Assembly (NCBI GenBank): GCA_021014325.1
Contig: CM037472.1
Location: 14,989,063-15,053,062 of the forward strand
Length of the DNA stretch: 64,000 nucleotides
From: Plazaster borealis
Lineage: Eukaryota; Echinodermata; Asteroidea; Forcipulatida; Labidiasteridae
Direction of reading: 5' to 3'
The notes beneath the pieces were generated by a model that searched no databases, had not been told where the DNA came from, and worked only from the letters and a program-made list of their open reading frames with translations. Both the position numbers and the translations under genes were made by a program. How positions within the stretch are numbered: position 1 is the first letter of the stretch; every line of letters begins with the position of its first letter. This document shows, piece after piece, positions 1-12,654 of the stretch.

Positions 1-263
1 ATAAACAAAAACGTGCTAAGTAATTGATTCAAATTCTCTAAACACAGAACACCAAACAGCGATCCACTTTGACACTGGGGGAAAGAAAATCAAAGGTGCC
101 ACCTCTTTGAAAGGGGCCTTACTCGTTAAGAAAATAACTGAGAGAAAAAAAAGAGCTTAGCAGCTACTAGATGTACTTGTGATGTAGGAAAAATGGAACT
201 AGGGAAACGTGTTGTCCGGGTATTAAAATAAATACGCCTCTGCATCCCTCTCGTTCGTCTCTT

Positions 264-655
264 CAAGGCACTGGGCACGTTTGGTAATTACTCAAAAAAT
301 ATATTAGCATCAAAAGTTAATTGGTAACGAGCAACGGAGAGCTGTTGATAGTACAAAACATTGTGAGAAACGACTCCATCTGAAGTAACGTAGTTTTTGA
401 GAAAGAGGTCATTTCTCACTAAAGTTTTTGAATCTGAGAAAGACTTCAGGCCTGAAGCCTTTCTCAGGCATCTGAAAGCACACAATTTTTAACAACAAGG
501 GTGTTTTTTCTTTCATTATTTTCTTGCAGCTTCGATGACCAATTGAGCCCAAATTTTCACAGGTTTGTTGTTTTAAGCATATGTTGGGATACACCAAGTG
601 AGAATACTGGTCTTTGACAGTCTTTGACAATTACAAATTGTATCCAGTGCCTTTA
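264..655. repeat. Family B inverted-repeat element, copy 1
   Basis: About 390 bp with ends CAAGGCACTGGGCACG and its near inverse CCAGTGCCTTTA. The interior contains the family phrase ACACCAAGTGAGAATACTGGTC (split here by variants). Lies in the syntaxin-5 3' region. Non-coding, no transposase. Confidence 0.8.
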
Positions 656-956
656 ATCAAATAAGTAAATGGAAACCGACTGGCTGGCTCCATTGTTGCT
701 ACTGAACAAGAATAGACCTTTATCATGCTTCTACCATCTTGGTCATGTTCCCTGTATCCAATAACAATAATGAATGCTAATATTCATTGTACAAAAAGGA
801 ACCAGACTGTTACTCCTTCCAGCCTCGGTTTGGTTACATTGATTTGAATTGGACAAAATCAAGATGGCCGCACCATGATAAAGGTCTATTGTTAGTCGTT
901 GTGACATGTTACATGTCAAAGACAGCAGCAACAAGATCATGTTCTAGAGTGTGGTT

Positions 957-984
957 TGTTGTTGCTGTTGTTGTTGTTGTTGTT
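957..984. repeat. (GTT)n microsatellite abutting a splice donor
   Basis: A GTT/AAC trinucleotide run begins within the first bases of the intron after the syntaxin-5 exon ending at 988. On the minus strand the donor reads GTGAAC followed directly by AAC units. If the donor were skipped, the frame would continue into an Asn-rich run. Confidence 0.8.
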
Positions 985-987
985 CAC

Positions 988-3900
988 CTGTGTTCGGACT
1001 TCCAGTACGGTCTTGAAATCATTGGACATGTTAGCCAGTTTAGATTGCAGGGCCAATACCACCGTATTGGAATGTGTTTGCATATGGCGTCCATTTTGGG
1101 AATTTCTCTGCCGGACAACCTTTGATACAGAGAAAGAGAGAGAAGAGTATTGCAAGGTGAAATAACATCTTAAGTTCTAATATGAATTCCATCGCAAAAT
1201 TAATTGATGCACATCTGTCTTTAAAAAATAATTACACATATGAACAGCACTTGAAAGTTTCAGCGAAGAAACATCCGTTTAATAGACAATAACAAAAATC
1301 ACCACCCTCCCACCCTCCTCACGCCTACACATGTGTGCAAACAAATAAACAAAAGTATCCCACCATTGCTTAACATGTCTCCCTCCACCCACAAAGTGAC
1401 ACAAATGTTTCTAAGACTCCTATAAGCTTGCAAATTTGATGAAAACGAACCATCACTTTTCTGGTTAGGCGACATCGTGCCTTTCAGTTGCCCAGAATAC
1501 GTGTAATTTTAGTAAGTAATGGTAGCTCTTTACCCGCAGGTAGGGTATGATGTTTTTTTATGATCCTGGTATTCATGTGTTCAGTACAATGACAGGAAGT
1601 ACAATGTAATGCTATACAGTGCCAATCAGAGCAAAATAGTCTGGAATCCTTTTGTTGTGTTTTCATAAATCGTTGGGGGAACATGCAATTTAAGATCCTG
1701 CACATTGTATGGGTAGTTATTGATGGTAATACGGTATGCAAAACCGAAAGACATCTTCCGGGGGTGTGTAAATATGCCCTGAGAAAGGAAACTCTCCCCA
1801 TCTCGGTGCTTGTACTTTTGGCTTTGTGAACATCACACACCCTGAGGAATTGTCTGATCTAACTATTCAAAGCATTTCATAGAGAGTTTTCAAAAAAAAA
1901 AAAAAAACCTACAAAAAAAGAAAAGTATCGAAACCGGAAACTAGATGTTTACTTATAACAAGCGTGGCACAGGTGTGAATAGTAACTGTTTGCATAGATT
2001 TATTTGACTCGTGAATGAATGTAAGGGAAGGATATCTAACACCAGACGAAAGCAGGTACAATTTCTTGCTAGAAAAGGACACCATATACATGTTCATGTA
2101 ATAATAATAATAATACTGAGTTCTTATATAGCGCTTTATTACACCTGATGGGCATCTCTTATTATTATCTCAAAGCATTCAGATAATTTTTGAAGTATGA
2201 GACTTATTCCTTTACATAGCACCATGTTTTTCAAACCAGGAACACCGGGGCAAACCCCTTCTCTTTACGATAAGTGCACTGAGTTCTTTTACGTGCATTA
2301 CACAACACACGGGACCTACGGCTTTACATCCCATCCGAAGGACGCAGCAACAATGGTTAAGTGTCTTGCTCAAGGACACAAGTATCACGACCGGGACTCG
2401 AACCCACACTCTGCTGATCAGAAACACCAGAGCTTGAGTCTGGTCTTCTTATCCGCTCGGCCACAACACGCCACATTGTACAGTGTACATATTAACTGGA
2501 TAGCTTCGTGTACTGTGTGGTACAATGTACTTAGTGCTCTTGAATCGACCAATCATCGTTTCACAGACAATATTTCATTCTAAAAAATCCCTAATCATCC
2601 AGGGCCCAATTTCATAAAGCATGTAAGCATAAAAACTTGCTAATCACAGAAATATATTGCTTAGCAGAAATAGGTTACCAGCCAAAATACCATTAAGTTT
2701 ACATTGCTGCGACTGGTACCCCACTCAATTCTTGCTTAGCAAAGATATTTGCTAAGCAGAATTATCTGCTTAACAGCTTTATGAAATTGGGCCCAGTACT
2801 GATATAACATGGAGGCAATTGCCTACATGCCCCTGGCCATTGCCTTGGTACCCCTTGAAAAGTTCCAATCTGTCATGAGGTGGCCTTTACTAAGGAAAAA
2901 TTGCCTCGCCCGCCACAAGTGTGAAGCACAAATTCACTCAAAGAACCAAGATAAAACACAAAGATACTGTTGTTAAAATTGTTTTACAAGCATGTCTCTT
3001 TTGTACTCAAGCCTGATACTTCCTTCTTGTAAGGGGCTAGGGGCATACAATTTTCCTTGGAAAAGGCACATCTATGAGGGAATCAAAGTTAGTGTTGGAA
3101 CATTTATGTATATATATTTTGTTGGGGGCACCAAGGAACGCAATGAATAAATGAAGTATCAGGCCTTCATATTGGGGGTTTTCTTCTTAGCTAGAGGACA
3201 GTAAGTTTTTTTTAAACCTAGTATAGATTGCCACAATTGCTCACATGTAACTAGATGATACCAAGTTTTATAGAAACAAATATTAAATTTGTAAAATATT
3301 GATTAAGAAACCAGTCACAAGACAAACAAGAATTCTTTTGTAATAAATAAATGACCATACTGCCCTTGTACATGTAGCTCATAAATACTGGCCCCATTAC
3401 ATGTACAATTTATAACCAGTATTTATAAACCCTGTTTACAGGAACCGAAACGTGCACACAAAATATATGAATTTTTGTAAACTGAATAAAACAAATTGTA
3501 ATAGGGACCTTAGACTTGTTACAATTTTTTATTTTTTATTAAGTTTACACAAATTCATATTGTCATATACTTTTGGGTTAAAGCCAGCATGCCCTACAGA
3601 CTCACTTCAGATCCGCCCACTTTAAGTACATACAACTAGTCAGGTGGCATTATAGAGGCATGAATGAGCAAACAGATCAAGACACAACCGAGGGAATCAG
3701 CAGCTAACAAGTCTCATATTCCTTGACCTTTCTATGACTTTAAGTCAGCCAGGTCACCATTCTTATACCTTTCCAGGGCATTAGAATATCATTTATCTAC
3801 TTTTCATGAACCCGTTGCACCTGGGTAAAGGGGGTTGTTGACAGTCGCCTGGTACTTTAAACAAATCTTTCTCCACGCCTCATCATCAGAGCTTAGAAAT

Positions 3901-6900
3901 GTTTAGTTCAAGTGCGCATAGTACATGTAATGTAAATAATAGTGTGTAGGTTGAATATTGTTGGATAAAGCTAAATATATTCCCCTTGCTCGCCGTTACT
4001 TTCATGCAAGTTTGACTTTTACATCATCACGCTTTAGGTTAACAATCCGTCATACATATTAATACATGGCATACAGCATTTTAAAAGGGTGTAACAGCAT
4101 TTGATATTTGTGATATTATTTTAAGAAATTGCTTTAATTACCAAACTGAAAGTTCACTTGGATTATCGGTATCAATTCTTTAAAAGTAGCTCGTGGGGGG
4201 GGGGGGGTCTGAAGTAAAATAAAGAAAAACTTAAAATGTCACATCTAAATGAATACTCGATCTACATTTGTGCATGATAAACATATCATACTCCATTCAT
4301 GTACATTGTACAGTAGCCCACAAACACACTGGAACACTTTTCATGGTTCAAGAAAGACAGTAAATGAACATGTACTGCAGAATTTCCTTCTTACATGTAC
4401 TAAAAAAAAAAAAAAAAAAAAAAAAGTTTCCACAAGAAGTATTTTGTTTTTCATCATTGCACAACAGTAGACAGTACGTAATGGTACAAATGTACAAGTT
4501 ACAAAAACACTGCAAGTACAGCGACAGAGTTCTCTACCCTTAATGGTACCTTGTACTTTTCGGGTCAATAGATAAAACAAATGACTCACCTGTTGTAGCT
4601 GACCAATCTGTTTGTTAAGGCTGTTGATATCTTGTTTAATTATATACGTCAATTCCTGGATTTCGATCGATTTATCGTCAAATAGAGATTTCCTCTTGGC
4701 CACTGTGCAAAAAACAAAAAACAAAAACCCAAAACCTTGTAACAAATATTCATGAGTGAGGTAATATGTTTGTGCAGTTTAACAAGCCCAAATAACAAGA
4801 ATTCACAATCCAGTTTGTGGTCATTGACATTATAACTGGCATCTTTGAAGAGTTTCTGTGTTTTTCTTGTGAATAAAAAAACCCCACCAAAGACAACACT
4901 TAAATTTCGATCGGTGAGGTAGGAATTGAAACTTTGTCTAAAAGGAACATAAACATGTAAATTGAAAGCCTTCTTGTCTCACAAGAAAGGTTTCAAATCA
5001 ATGAACTGAACTTTCAATTGAGGAAATATTGATAGTTTAAATTGAAAAGTTAGCCAAACACTTGATTTCACCACACCTCACCTATCCCATAGGCACCACA
5101 GAAGATTTTAACAGTTTTAAAATCTGAGTGTTTTGTTGACATCAAACATGAAAAGGCCATGCCTAAATTTAAATTATTTTGTTAAATATCAAATTATCCA
5201 TTCAACTGTTTTCTCAAATGTGTAAATTTCAGTTTAAATTTTCAAAAGACATCACACAATCACCTGGCGAAATCCTACCTGAAGTAATCAACTGATATTT
5301 GGGTGACTTTTAAGGACAATAATTTTACTTTTGGATAACTGTTTAGGGGCTTTTGAGAAAAGAATCAATGCAATTAATTTGACATTTCAACAAGTGTGAT
5401 ACGCTCAATCATACATAACATCAACACACAATGAAGAGACATTTGCATGCCCTATTTAAAACTTGTTTTCCCCCTTGTTTCTCTCCATTTTGAACGGTGT
5501 GCATTACCACTTTGGACTAGGCAATCAAAATTACAAACACCCTCTAAATTTGAAACCCAAATTCTCTAATCGGGCATGTCAGGTCACAGAGGTCAGTTTG
5601 CAGTCCAGAAAAGAAAAACAAACATCTTCATCTTCATGATTCAAAAGGGTGAGCTGTTCCATAACGAGGAAGGAGGGGGGGGGGGTAACAGTGAAGTCAA
5701 CAAATTAAACGTCATTATCCTCGGCTCAACTCAGCAAGCCAAAAGTGTTCTTCTTTTTCGCTTTATAAAGTTGATTTACGTCAGATTATTAGTTTGTTTA
5801 AAAACACATTCTGTGTGTACTAATTTGAAAGCAGTAATCTCGTGGAACTTGCATTTACTGCAATCTGCTTTTGATATGTAAGGTCCAGTAATACACTACT
5901 ACATGTACATGTACTAGTATAAGTGACTAAAATGTTCAAGTCTAATATCAGGTGGTTGTAGAAAAATAGATTTAGAATAAAAGAATAAAATAGAAATAGA
6001 TCTGGGATGACAGCTAGCATTTGAATTTATGGATTCAAAAATTAGTTGGTGTGTGGAAGGGGATGTCCAACGATTCAAACCGAGGACTTTAACAAATTTT
6101 GACAGAGTGAGGAAATGGGGACGTCTAAAAACCCCAAAACTAAGTCCAAACAATTCAGAACACAGAGAAGTTCTCTATTTCATGGATTAACAAACATGTG
6201 TGTGTGTGTTTGTGTTTTTATTTTAGTGTTTTTTTTAAAAGACTGTTTCTTTGAAATTTGTGACATGCTCATAATTTTTCTATGAAACTATATAAACAAA
6301 ATTCCCAGTAATGTAATTCCTTCATTATTTTGAGAGGCCAAAAGGGATTCTTAGCTTTGCATTTGGTGAAATACACAAAATGGTGAACAAACTCCAGACT
6401 TTTTTTACAATTGAAAAGTTGTACGATCATTTGTAGTTGACTGCGATGTACATTTGGCATATTACTTTGATTGGTTTTCGCAAAACGGTTAACAGAGTTC
6501 CCAATGCACAGTACTTTCCTGTTGTAAATTCTATTCTGTTCATATTTTTTTTTTACATAAATGAGAGGTTTAAAGAAGGATACCCTAATATATTTTTCAT
6601 TCGTTTATTAAAAAGCACTACATGAAAAAAGAACTTTCACTGCATTGCTTTTTGAAATGGAAACCCTCAAATTACATCCACAAGAACTTAGTTTCCACCA
6701 ACACTAACATGATATTCGAAACGTGCAAAGATAATCTTCCAGAATCCCCGTAGATAATTATCTAGAATACTAACAACTTCATAGATATTTTCATTTTTGT
6801 TTCTTCCATTTGTGATAATCTACACGTACATATATAATGTGTTTCAATTTATAAGACAAACTAAACTAATCCACAATTATAGCACTGTTGATTAATGTTT

Positions 6901-9900
6901 TGGGGGTACAAATTAAATTGTATATTATGTGTATTGAAAAAGCCAATTAATATTTCCTGTCCCCTCAAGATCTATGCCAATATTTATTGGAATAATACAA
7001 TTACTTGAATGTCCCAAGGATTACAGGGTTTTTTCGCAATACACCTCCACAGTACGTCTGCCTCAATAAGGTGGACTGCACATGATGTCACATATTCCAC
7101 AACCCTCTCTGAACGGCCAGTCAGCATCTTTGATGATTTGAACATTTAGTTTGCCATTACAATGCAATGTTGTACCTCGAAGATGGTAAATTCAAAACAA
7201 TTCAGAGAGAATTCTTGGAAATTTGTGACAATATTGCAATCTACCAATAAATGGCACTTAAACAAAAAGGTTAAACAGAATCTGAATGGGCATGTTATTA
7301 TTATTACTATTATTATTTATTTTTTGTAATGAAACCAAGGATGCCTCACAAGTGAACTTAATCACCGTAGCTCGCAAGCCTGAAGTAACCTGTAAACAAG
7401 GGTGTATAAAGCAGTCTTTGCTTTTTTAACTGATATTAAAGGGTGATCACAGTGAGTCTGTGTCCGAACTAGCGGCTGCAGCTACAGCTGCGGCTGTTGC
7501 TAATGGTGCTGCTAAGGGTGTTGCTAAATGGGCATCCTATGCTTTCGTGCTTGTTCATGTGTCGATCAATTCAGCCACTAATTCGGACACGGTCTGAGAC
7601 TCTTATGTTGAGGCACACCACGGCTCCTTCCCAACTAGTTATATAGATGACTGTTTTCTCATGGTGATTTTTCTCACTGTGGTCTAAAAACCAGGGCCCG
7701 GTTTTCATAGAGCTGGTTCTGGTTAAAGGCATCGGACACGTTTGGTAATTGGAGGCTACTGTTTGTTTCAAACGTATACATAGTTGTAGATGTATACCAT
7801 AAAACTAACCTGTGAAAATTTCATTTCAAAAGGCGGTAGCGTTTTTTGAGATATTGCTGAAAAATTTGGAGCGGTTATGTCCATGCAGGAAGAATCATCT
7901 GCATTGGAATACACACTCTGAGAAGCGTTACGCGTAATGCTTCTTGGATTCAAATGTTTTGGGGATAAAAAGTGATATATTTTTCAATAACCGCAGTACT
8001 TCGAAGTGAAAAGTTTCTCAAAATGCATTATACTATCCAAAGCTGCTGTACTTCTTACCAAGTAAGTTTTTATTGCCATTAATGATCACAGTAATTACCA
8101 AAGGTGTATGATGCCTTTCAGCAGAAAATACAGCTTACTTAACAATTTACTGCTTAGCAAAAACGAACAGATTACCAGTCACATATGGCACATGTGACAT
8201 GGTATTTTAACTGGTCACCTTAATCTGGTAAGCATAATTTGTTTGTGCTTAGCTACTTTTTCTGCTTTCAACAGCTCTGTGAAACTGGGCCCTGATGTTT
8301 CACTTTTTTTCTGTCAGCATAATTTCAGTGATAAAACAAACGTGTACTTACATATTGTTAATTTCTCTAGCTTTGTAAATGTGTTTGTGATGTCTTTCCC
8401 AATTTGTCTGGAGAAAAAAAAAATAATAACCAAACTTAATACAAGACTGTCAAGAGAAATACAAGTACATGTACGCAATAGTCGAGATCAATGCTTCCTA
8501 TTGGTGGTAAATACACATAGTAATGGAATGCTCAATTTAGCCCCGCCTTCCATAGTAACTGCCTAGCAGCAGTACCTTGTGCCTTGATGATCAAGACAGT
8601 GCACAACAGTCAGTACCCTGTGCCTTGATGATCAAGACAGTGCACAACAGTCATTACCTTGTGCCTTGATGATCAAGACAGTGCACAACAGTCAGTACCC
8701 TGTGCCTTGATGATCAAGACAGTGCACACTGCCACTAACAAGATGTGAATGGTGGCAGCATATACATGTATTGAACGTTGTGAATGGTTTTTTAATGTAC
8801 CATACTATATTATATACTATATTTTGCATCACCTCCGACTGGTGAATACAACCACTCAAAGGTCAGTGAAAATGAAGATTGAAGGGGCATGAAAAGATAC
8901 CTCTTCAGTGTGAAGCCCTTTTTTGTCAATGATAAAAGTTCAAAGCTTTGTTTTGTACTATTAGGGATGATCAGGTACCGGTCAATATTAAAACAGAGAC
9001 AGGAGGAGCACCTGCCGTTGATAAGCATCCAGCTTAACAGAAGGTCACTGTGGCCAAATTCCTAATGGGTCATTTAATAGTTGCAGTTCAAACCCAGTCA
9101 ACGTAATCTTTATGTAATGTCACAATAATAAAACAAAACTATGAAATGATCAACTCTGAAATGGCAAAAGTAACTGCTTTAGTGCTTAAAATGTTTATTT
9201 ATCCAGGCCGATGCTAATGATGTGTGTCATATTCAAACCCAAATTTAAACCAGATTTGTCAGTTTCCTTTTCATCAACTTTATGGTCATTAAAGGTTTTA
9301 GCAGACCTTTTTTGTTCCGGTACACTTACTTAAAATTCATATATAAATTCATTTCAACATCGATCAGACTTTATCCCATTTGACTACTTTTAACTGTCTC
9401 ATTGTCTCACACATTTTTGTAATGACTTTTCCCTTCATACGTTCCATTGTTCATCAATTATTGGTGTTGTTGTTTTGTCCTACCAGGAAAACATTGTCAG
9501 AATACAACTTATTCTAAAACAACATTACAACCCCTCCCCCCTTCCCAGCCTCATAAACCCAGCTTTACTTTCATACGAATAATGTGAAGGAACTGCATCC
9601 AACTCAAAGAGAACAATGATAAAATGCCACACAATCTGACATCTTAACACCAGAGTCCAACATTCCACATTCTCCTGCATGCCACTGCTACTACACAGTT
9701 TAACTCTGCTTGTTCCCCCAGATGAGGGTTGGATGCATTCGTGTCTAGGTCGGCCTGGATTCATCTCACTTCCCCACCCCTACTGGTCTTGGATAAGGTT
9801 CAAATCAATGCACTTGATGTTGACCAGAATGCTTATCCATCCAATGCTTTTCTGGGCGCCCATAAAGGCAACCACCTTCAACCTCTTTTCAAGCACCTTC

Positions 9901-11212
9901 TTCGGCCACTAACCCTTATCATCACTCGTTGGAGTTGTCCAGGGGTCGATTTCACAAAACTCTTCCTAACTTAGGACTAGTCCTAGGCAATAATAAGAGA
10001 TAGGACTAGTCTTAAGTTAAGACCAGTTACTGGTCCTAACTTCAGATAAGACTAGTCTTATCTCTTTGTGAAATCGGCCCAAGTATATCCTATTTGACAA
10101 CTTCCACAGCACTAAAAAATACATAGACACGCTCTTAGTCCATCCAATGGAAATCTACCAGAAATCTTGGCTGAGCAATAATGCAAAGACATTCTATGAA
10201 GACTCCCCACATGATTCAGTATCACTATTTTTAACAAAAACAACTACTGTGTGGAAGACATGATGCAATTTACATACTTAGCTATTAACATGAACTCTGT
10301 ATGCTGATGTGTCTTAGAGGTTGGTCTTCTACCCTGTGTAACTCCATTGCCCTGAAAGGAAGAATATTAACAGGAAATCAAAGACTTAAAAAATGCAAAT
10401 AACTTTTTGTGGTGTTATCAAACAATTTGAAAACCCCCCAGATGTTTCAATGCAATTATCAGTTTATTTTCATTAGTAGTAGAGCATTTTTCCTGAACTT
10501 ATTTTTATAATCTCATTTAAAAATATGAAAAAAGGAAAGTTTTACATTTGAATAAAGCCCGGTTCATACTTCCTGTGATTGCGAATGCGAAGCGAATGTT
10601 GGTGACGCAATAATCGGTACGCACTGCCCTTTCAATTGTGACGCAAGAAGTATGAACCGGGCTTAAGAGCAAAACAATTTACAGGGATCCTTTTTTTCTC
10701 ATATCCCACAAGGTTTTAGCCAGGATTTGGTAAAAGGGTGTCAAAATTTGCTGGAAATTTAAAAACTGGGTGTCCAAATTGTTCATTTACGATACATTTA
10801 CATCTAAATGACAGATAAACAGGGTGTCTGTCCAAATGTAAAACAGGGTGTCCAAAAGACATCCAGACACCCCTCTGGCTAATACTATGTTCCAATCCCT
10901 CTACATGTAGTTTTCAAAACAATGTACTATAAAAACAAAACAACTAAAATATTCTCAATAACTACAAGTTTCCGCACAAAGAAATAGTCGTTACTCAGCA
11001 TATTTCTCACATACTTGTCTCGACTGTATTGACTTGATGGCAGAGCTGAACTCTTGTGTTCTATCTCGGCACGTCATCTCTTGCTCAAACGGCACCGAGG
11101 TGCGACTTTTCTCCTTCTCAACGCTGTGAGTGGTTACTGTCCAATTATTCTGTGAAAGATTAGGCTGCTGATTCCAACCAATCTCCGGTGTGTGTCTACG
11201 TCTAGTGGACAT
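988..11212 (-). CDS. STX5: Syntaxin-5 (5' five coding exons; 3' part off window)
   Basis: Qa-SNARE of ER-Golgi and intra-Golgi fusion. Coding exons on the minus strand: 11212-11015, 10351-10278, 8407-8352, 4702-4590 and 1119-988. All have AG/GT borders and the phases join without a break into 191 residues. Family matches are strong: MTCRDRTQEF at residues 46-55, KQIGKDITNTFTKLEKLTIL at the third exon, then KRKSLFDDKSIEIQELTYII, and GRHMQTHSNTVVLALQSKLA in the last exon seen. These cover the N-terminal peptide and Habc region. The SNARE helix and C-terminal anchor must lie left of base 1; no candidate exon was found in 1-980. The first ATG (11212) has C at -3 and starts an N-terminal extension with an RRR cluster (residues 4-6). 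A second ATG (11077, G at -3) matches the usual short-isoform start. Introns are filled with MITEs. Confidence 0.93.
2107..2475 (-). repeat. tRNA-Leu-derived SINE, copy 1 (reverse)
   Basis: On the minus strand the head reads GTTGTGGCCGAGCGGATAAG (box A type) with a class II variable region, a CTCAAGC loop (CAA anticodon) and box B GGGTTCGAGTCCC. The body is shared with the copies at 45.4 and 50.6 kb, and a TAATAATAATAA run marks one end. Intact tRNA function is not implied. Confidence 0.8.
2602..2794. repeat. Family A MITE, copy 1
   Basis: Terminal inverted repeats GGGCCCAATTTCATAAAGC and GCTTTATGAAATTGGGCCC bound ~190 bp with GTAAGCA/TTGCTTAGCA motifs that also pair. A non-autonomous fold-back element in a syntaxin-5 intron. 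Confidence 0.9.
2797..4589. other. Syntaxin-5 intron stretch without recognised feature
   Basis: AT-rich intronic DNA. A G run (~4195-4207) and an A run (4401-4425) are the only simple repeats. A fragment at ~2815-3170 resembles the GCCCCTTG/GGCCTGATAC repeat also seen at 15.77-15.93 kb. No exon matching syntaxin-5 was found. Confidence 0.5.
4750..7459. other. Syntaxin-5 intron stretch without recognised feature
   Basis: AT-rich intronic sequence with scattered homopolymers (a G run near 5675, a TG run near 6197). Short ORFs here have no recognisable product. Confidence 0.5.
7460..7590. repeat. Short inverted-repeat element (GTGTCCGAA ends)
   Basis: GTGTCCGAACTAGCGGCTG at the left is the near-exact inverse of CAGCCACTAATTCGGACAC at the right (17 of 19 pair). 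The 131-bp body carries GCTGCAGCTACAGCTGCGGC and GCTGCTAAGG-type units. A MITE in a syntaxin-5 intron. Confidence 0.8.
7694..8292. repeat. Family A MITE, copy 2, interrupted by family B
   Basis: Ends GGGCCCGGTTTTCATAGAGC and GCTCTGTGAAACTGGGCCC are separated by ~600 bp instead of ~190 because a family B element (7726-8119) sits inside. The end of this copy lies 60 bp from the syntaxin-5 exon at 8352-8407. Confidence 0.85.
7726..8119. repeat. Family B element, copy 2 (nested)
   Basis: Ends AAAGGCATCGGACACGTTTG and ATGATGCCTTT. Inserted into family A copy 2, hence younger. The interior phrase AAATTTCATTTCAAAAGG is shared in reverse with the fragment at 40.6 kb. Confidence 0.8.
8571..8734. repeat. 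41-bp minisatellite, four copies
   Basis: Units start at 8571, 8612, 8653 and 8694, each with CAGTACCNTGTGCCTTGATG and GATCAAGACAGTGCACAACA. Each unit contains the palindrome TTGATGATCAA. Nearly identical copies indicate a recent expansion in a syntaxin-5 intron. Confidence 0.92.
8740..9940. other. Syntaxin-5 intron stretch without recognised feature
   Basis: No exon, RNA gene or clear repeat recognised; the longer ORFs lack any family signature. Confidence 0.45.
9943..10080. repeat. Family C palindromic MITE, copy 1
   Basis: GATTTCACAAAACTCTTCCT at the left faces CTTTGTGAAATCGGCCC at the right. Internal CCTAACTTAGGACTAGTCCT-type blocks are self-complementary, so the whole element folds back. 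Located 200 bp from the syntaxin-5 exon at 10278-10351. Confidence 0.85.
10556..10664. repeat. Inverted-repeat element with AAGCCCGGTTCATACTTC ends
   Basis: AAGCCCGGTTCATACTTC (10556) and GAAGTATGAACCGGGCTT (to 10664) are exact inverses over 18 bp. The ~70-bp middle has GCGAATGCGAAGCG and GTGACGCAA. A MITE-like element. Confidence 0.85.
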
Positions 11213-11224
11213 TGGTCAACCCTG

Positions 11225-12650
11225 ACATGCTCCCTGTTTATCTACACACATAGGAGAACATAACATTGACAACCCTTTACATGAATATAGAATAATGACA
11301 ACATCTCAGTAGGTTAATCTTGAAAAGTGTAACAACGTTTAAGTGGAGAAGAAAAAAAGTACATGTTTCACTTTCCAGTCAGGCCAAATAAATTAAAAAG
11401 GCGTCTAGTGATGGCATTGTCAATAATAATAACAATAATCATAATCATTTATTACATTTCTTCGCCATTTTCAAGATCACTTGGTGAAGTTGGTGTACCC
11501 GAAAAAGGCATATTTTTCATGATTTTTTCACACTTTGTCCGTTCATGGTCCGTTCTACTTTTAGTGTTCCTAGTAATCTGTCAACTTTTCTGGACAGGTG
11601 TGGATACAAATTTGACCTAAATTAACCCAGTTACACTCAGTCGCTGGCTGTCAGTCCCAATTCATTTTATATCCAATTGCCAAAGTGAAGGATTCAAAAG
11701 GACTGCATCATACAGACAGTAGGCCCATATAACAATTGCTTATCACATGGTTCTATAGGCATTTCAATTTTAAATAAGAGATTTTTGTATCCAAGTCTTG
11801 TTGCGATTATACTGTAACGCTCCATCCTTTCGAAGGTCACCTCAGAGGATGGAGGGTTATGATGAGATTGTCGGGAAGATGGACATGGAGGGTTACGATT
11901 ATCGCAACTTATTTAAGTCCACACAATTTGGTGTACTGTAGACATGGTAGAGTGACACCATTATGAATACAAAATCATTGATTTAACTAGGACTAGAGAA
12001 GATGTTGGATTGGAGTGGAGGATATACGTACACGGTACGTGCGCTTATTACGAAATTGTCGCATCAAATAAATAAAAAATAATCTTGATCAGTGTTGATG
12101 TGAAATCTGAAATAATAAAGACAGATTTTTTACTGAGTAAATTAACTAATTTACTAAATTAACAAACAGTAACTTAGCAAATAGTTTAAATTAACACAGC
12201 ACCAATTTTGAGTTGGCAGCCAGTAAACACACACACTAACTATACACGGATATACGGTATTAAACCGGCTATACACTGTGTCACTACACAGAGTTAGTTA
12301 CGTTTTTGAAAGAGTGATTCTGAATTTCCTGTGTGTTCATTTTATAAAAAGAGGAAAAACACAAGTAAAACTCAATGGTTTACGATTAAATCTCACTCAC
12401 CCACGATTACAGCAGAAAACTTCTTAAAGCGATACTAACAAAGTGTAACTTTTATTTCAAAAGTCAAAATTTGGTCGAAAACACTTCAAACAGATCGTCT
12501 GGACTTTAATTTACACGTCAAGAGCTCAGTAACTAGTGCAATGGTATCGACTATTAAAAAGAGTTCAAGTAATATAATCAAGTACAGTATCGAAGCCTTC
12601 ACTTTACATTACAAAATCAAGCAGTATCGATACCATACTAACTAATTATG
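11225..12650. other. Upstream region of syntaxin-5, no recognised gene
   Basis: Probably 5' intron/UTR of syntaxin-5. A block at 11820-11905 (GATGGAGGGTTA...GATTATCGCAA) recurs in reverse at 37.85-37.92 kb, so it is a dispersed repeat. No coding exon recognised. Confidence 0.4.
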
Positions 12651-12654
12651 TTAC

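Noticed and set aside
787..1165. Plus-strand ORFs of 112 and 69 codons
   Set aside because: Shadow of the antisense syntaxin-5 exon and the GTT microsatellite.
8571..8734. CRISPR array
   Set aside because: Contiguous 41-bp units without spacers in a eukaryotic intron: a minisatellite.
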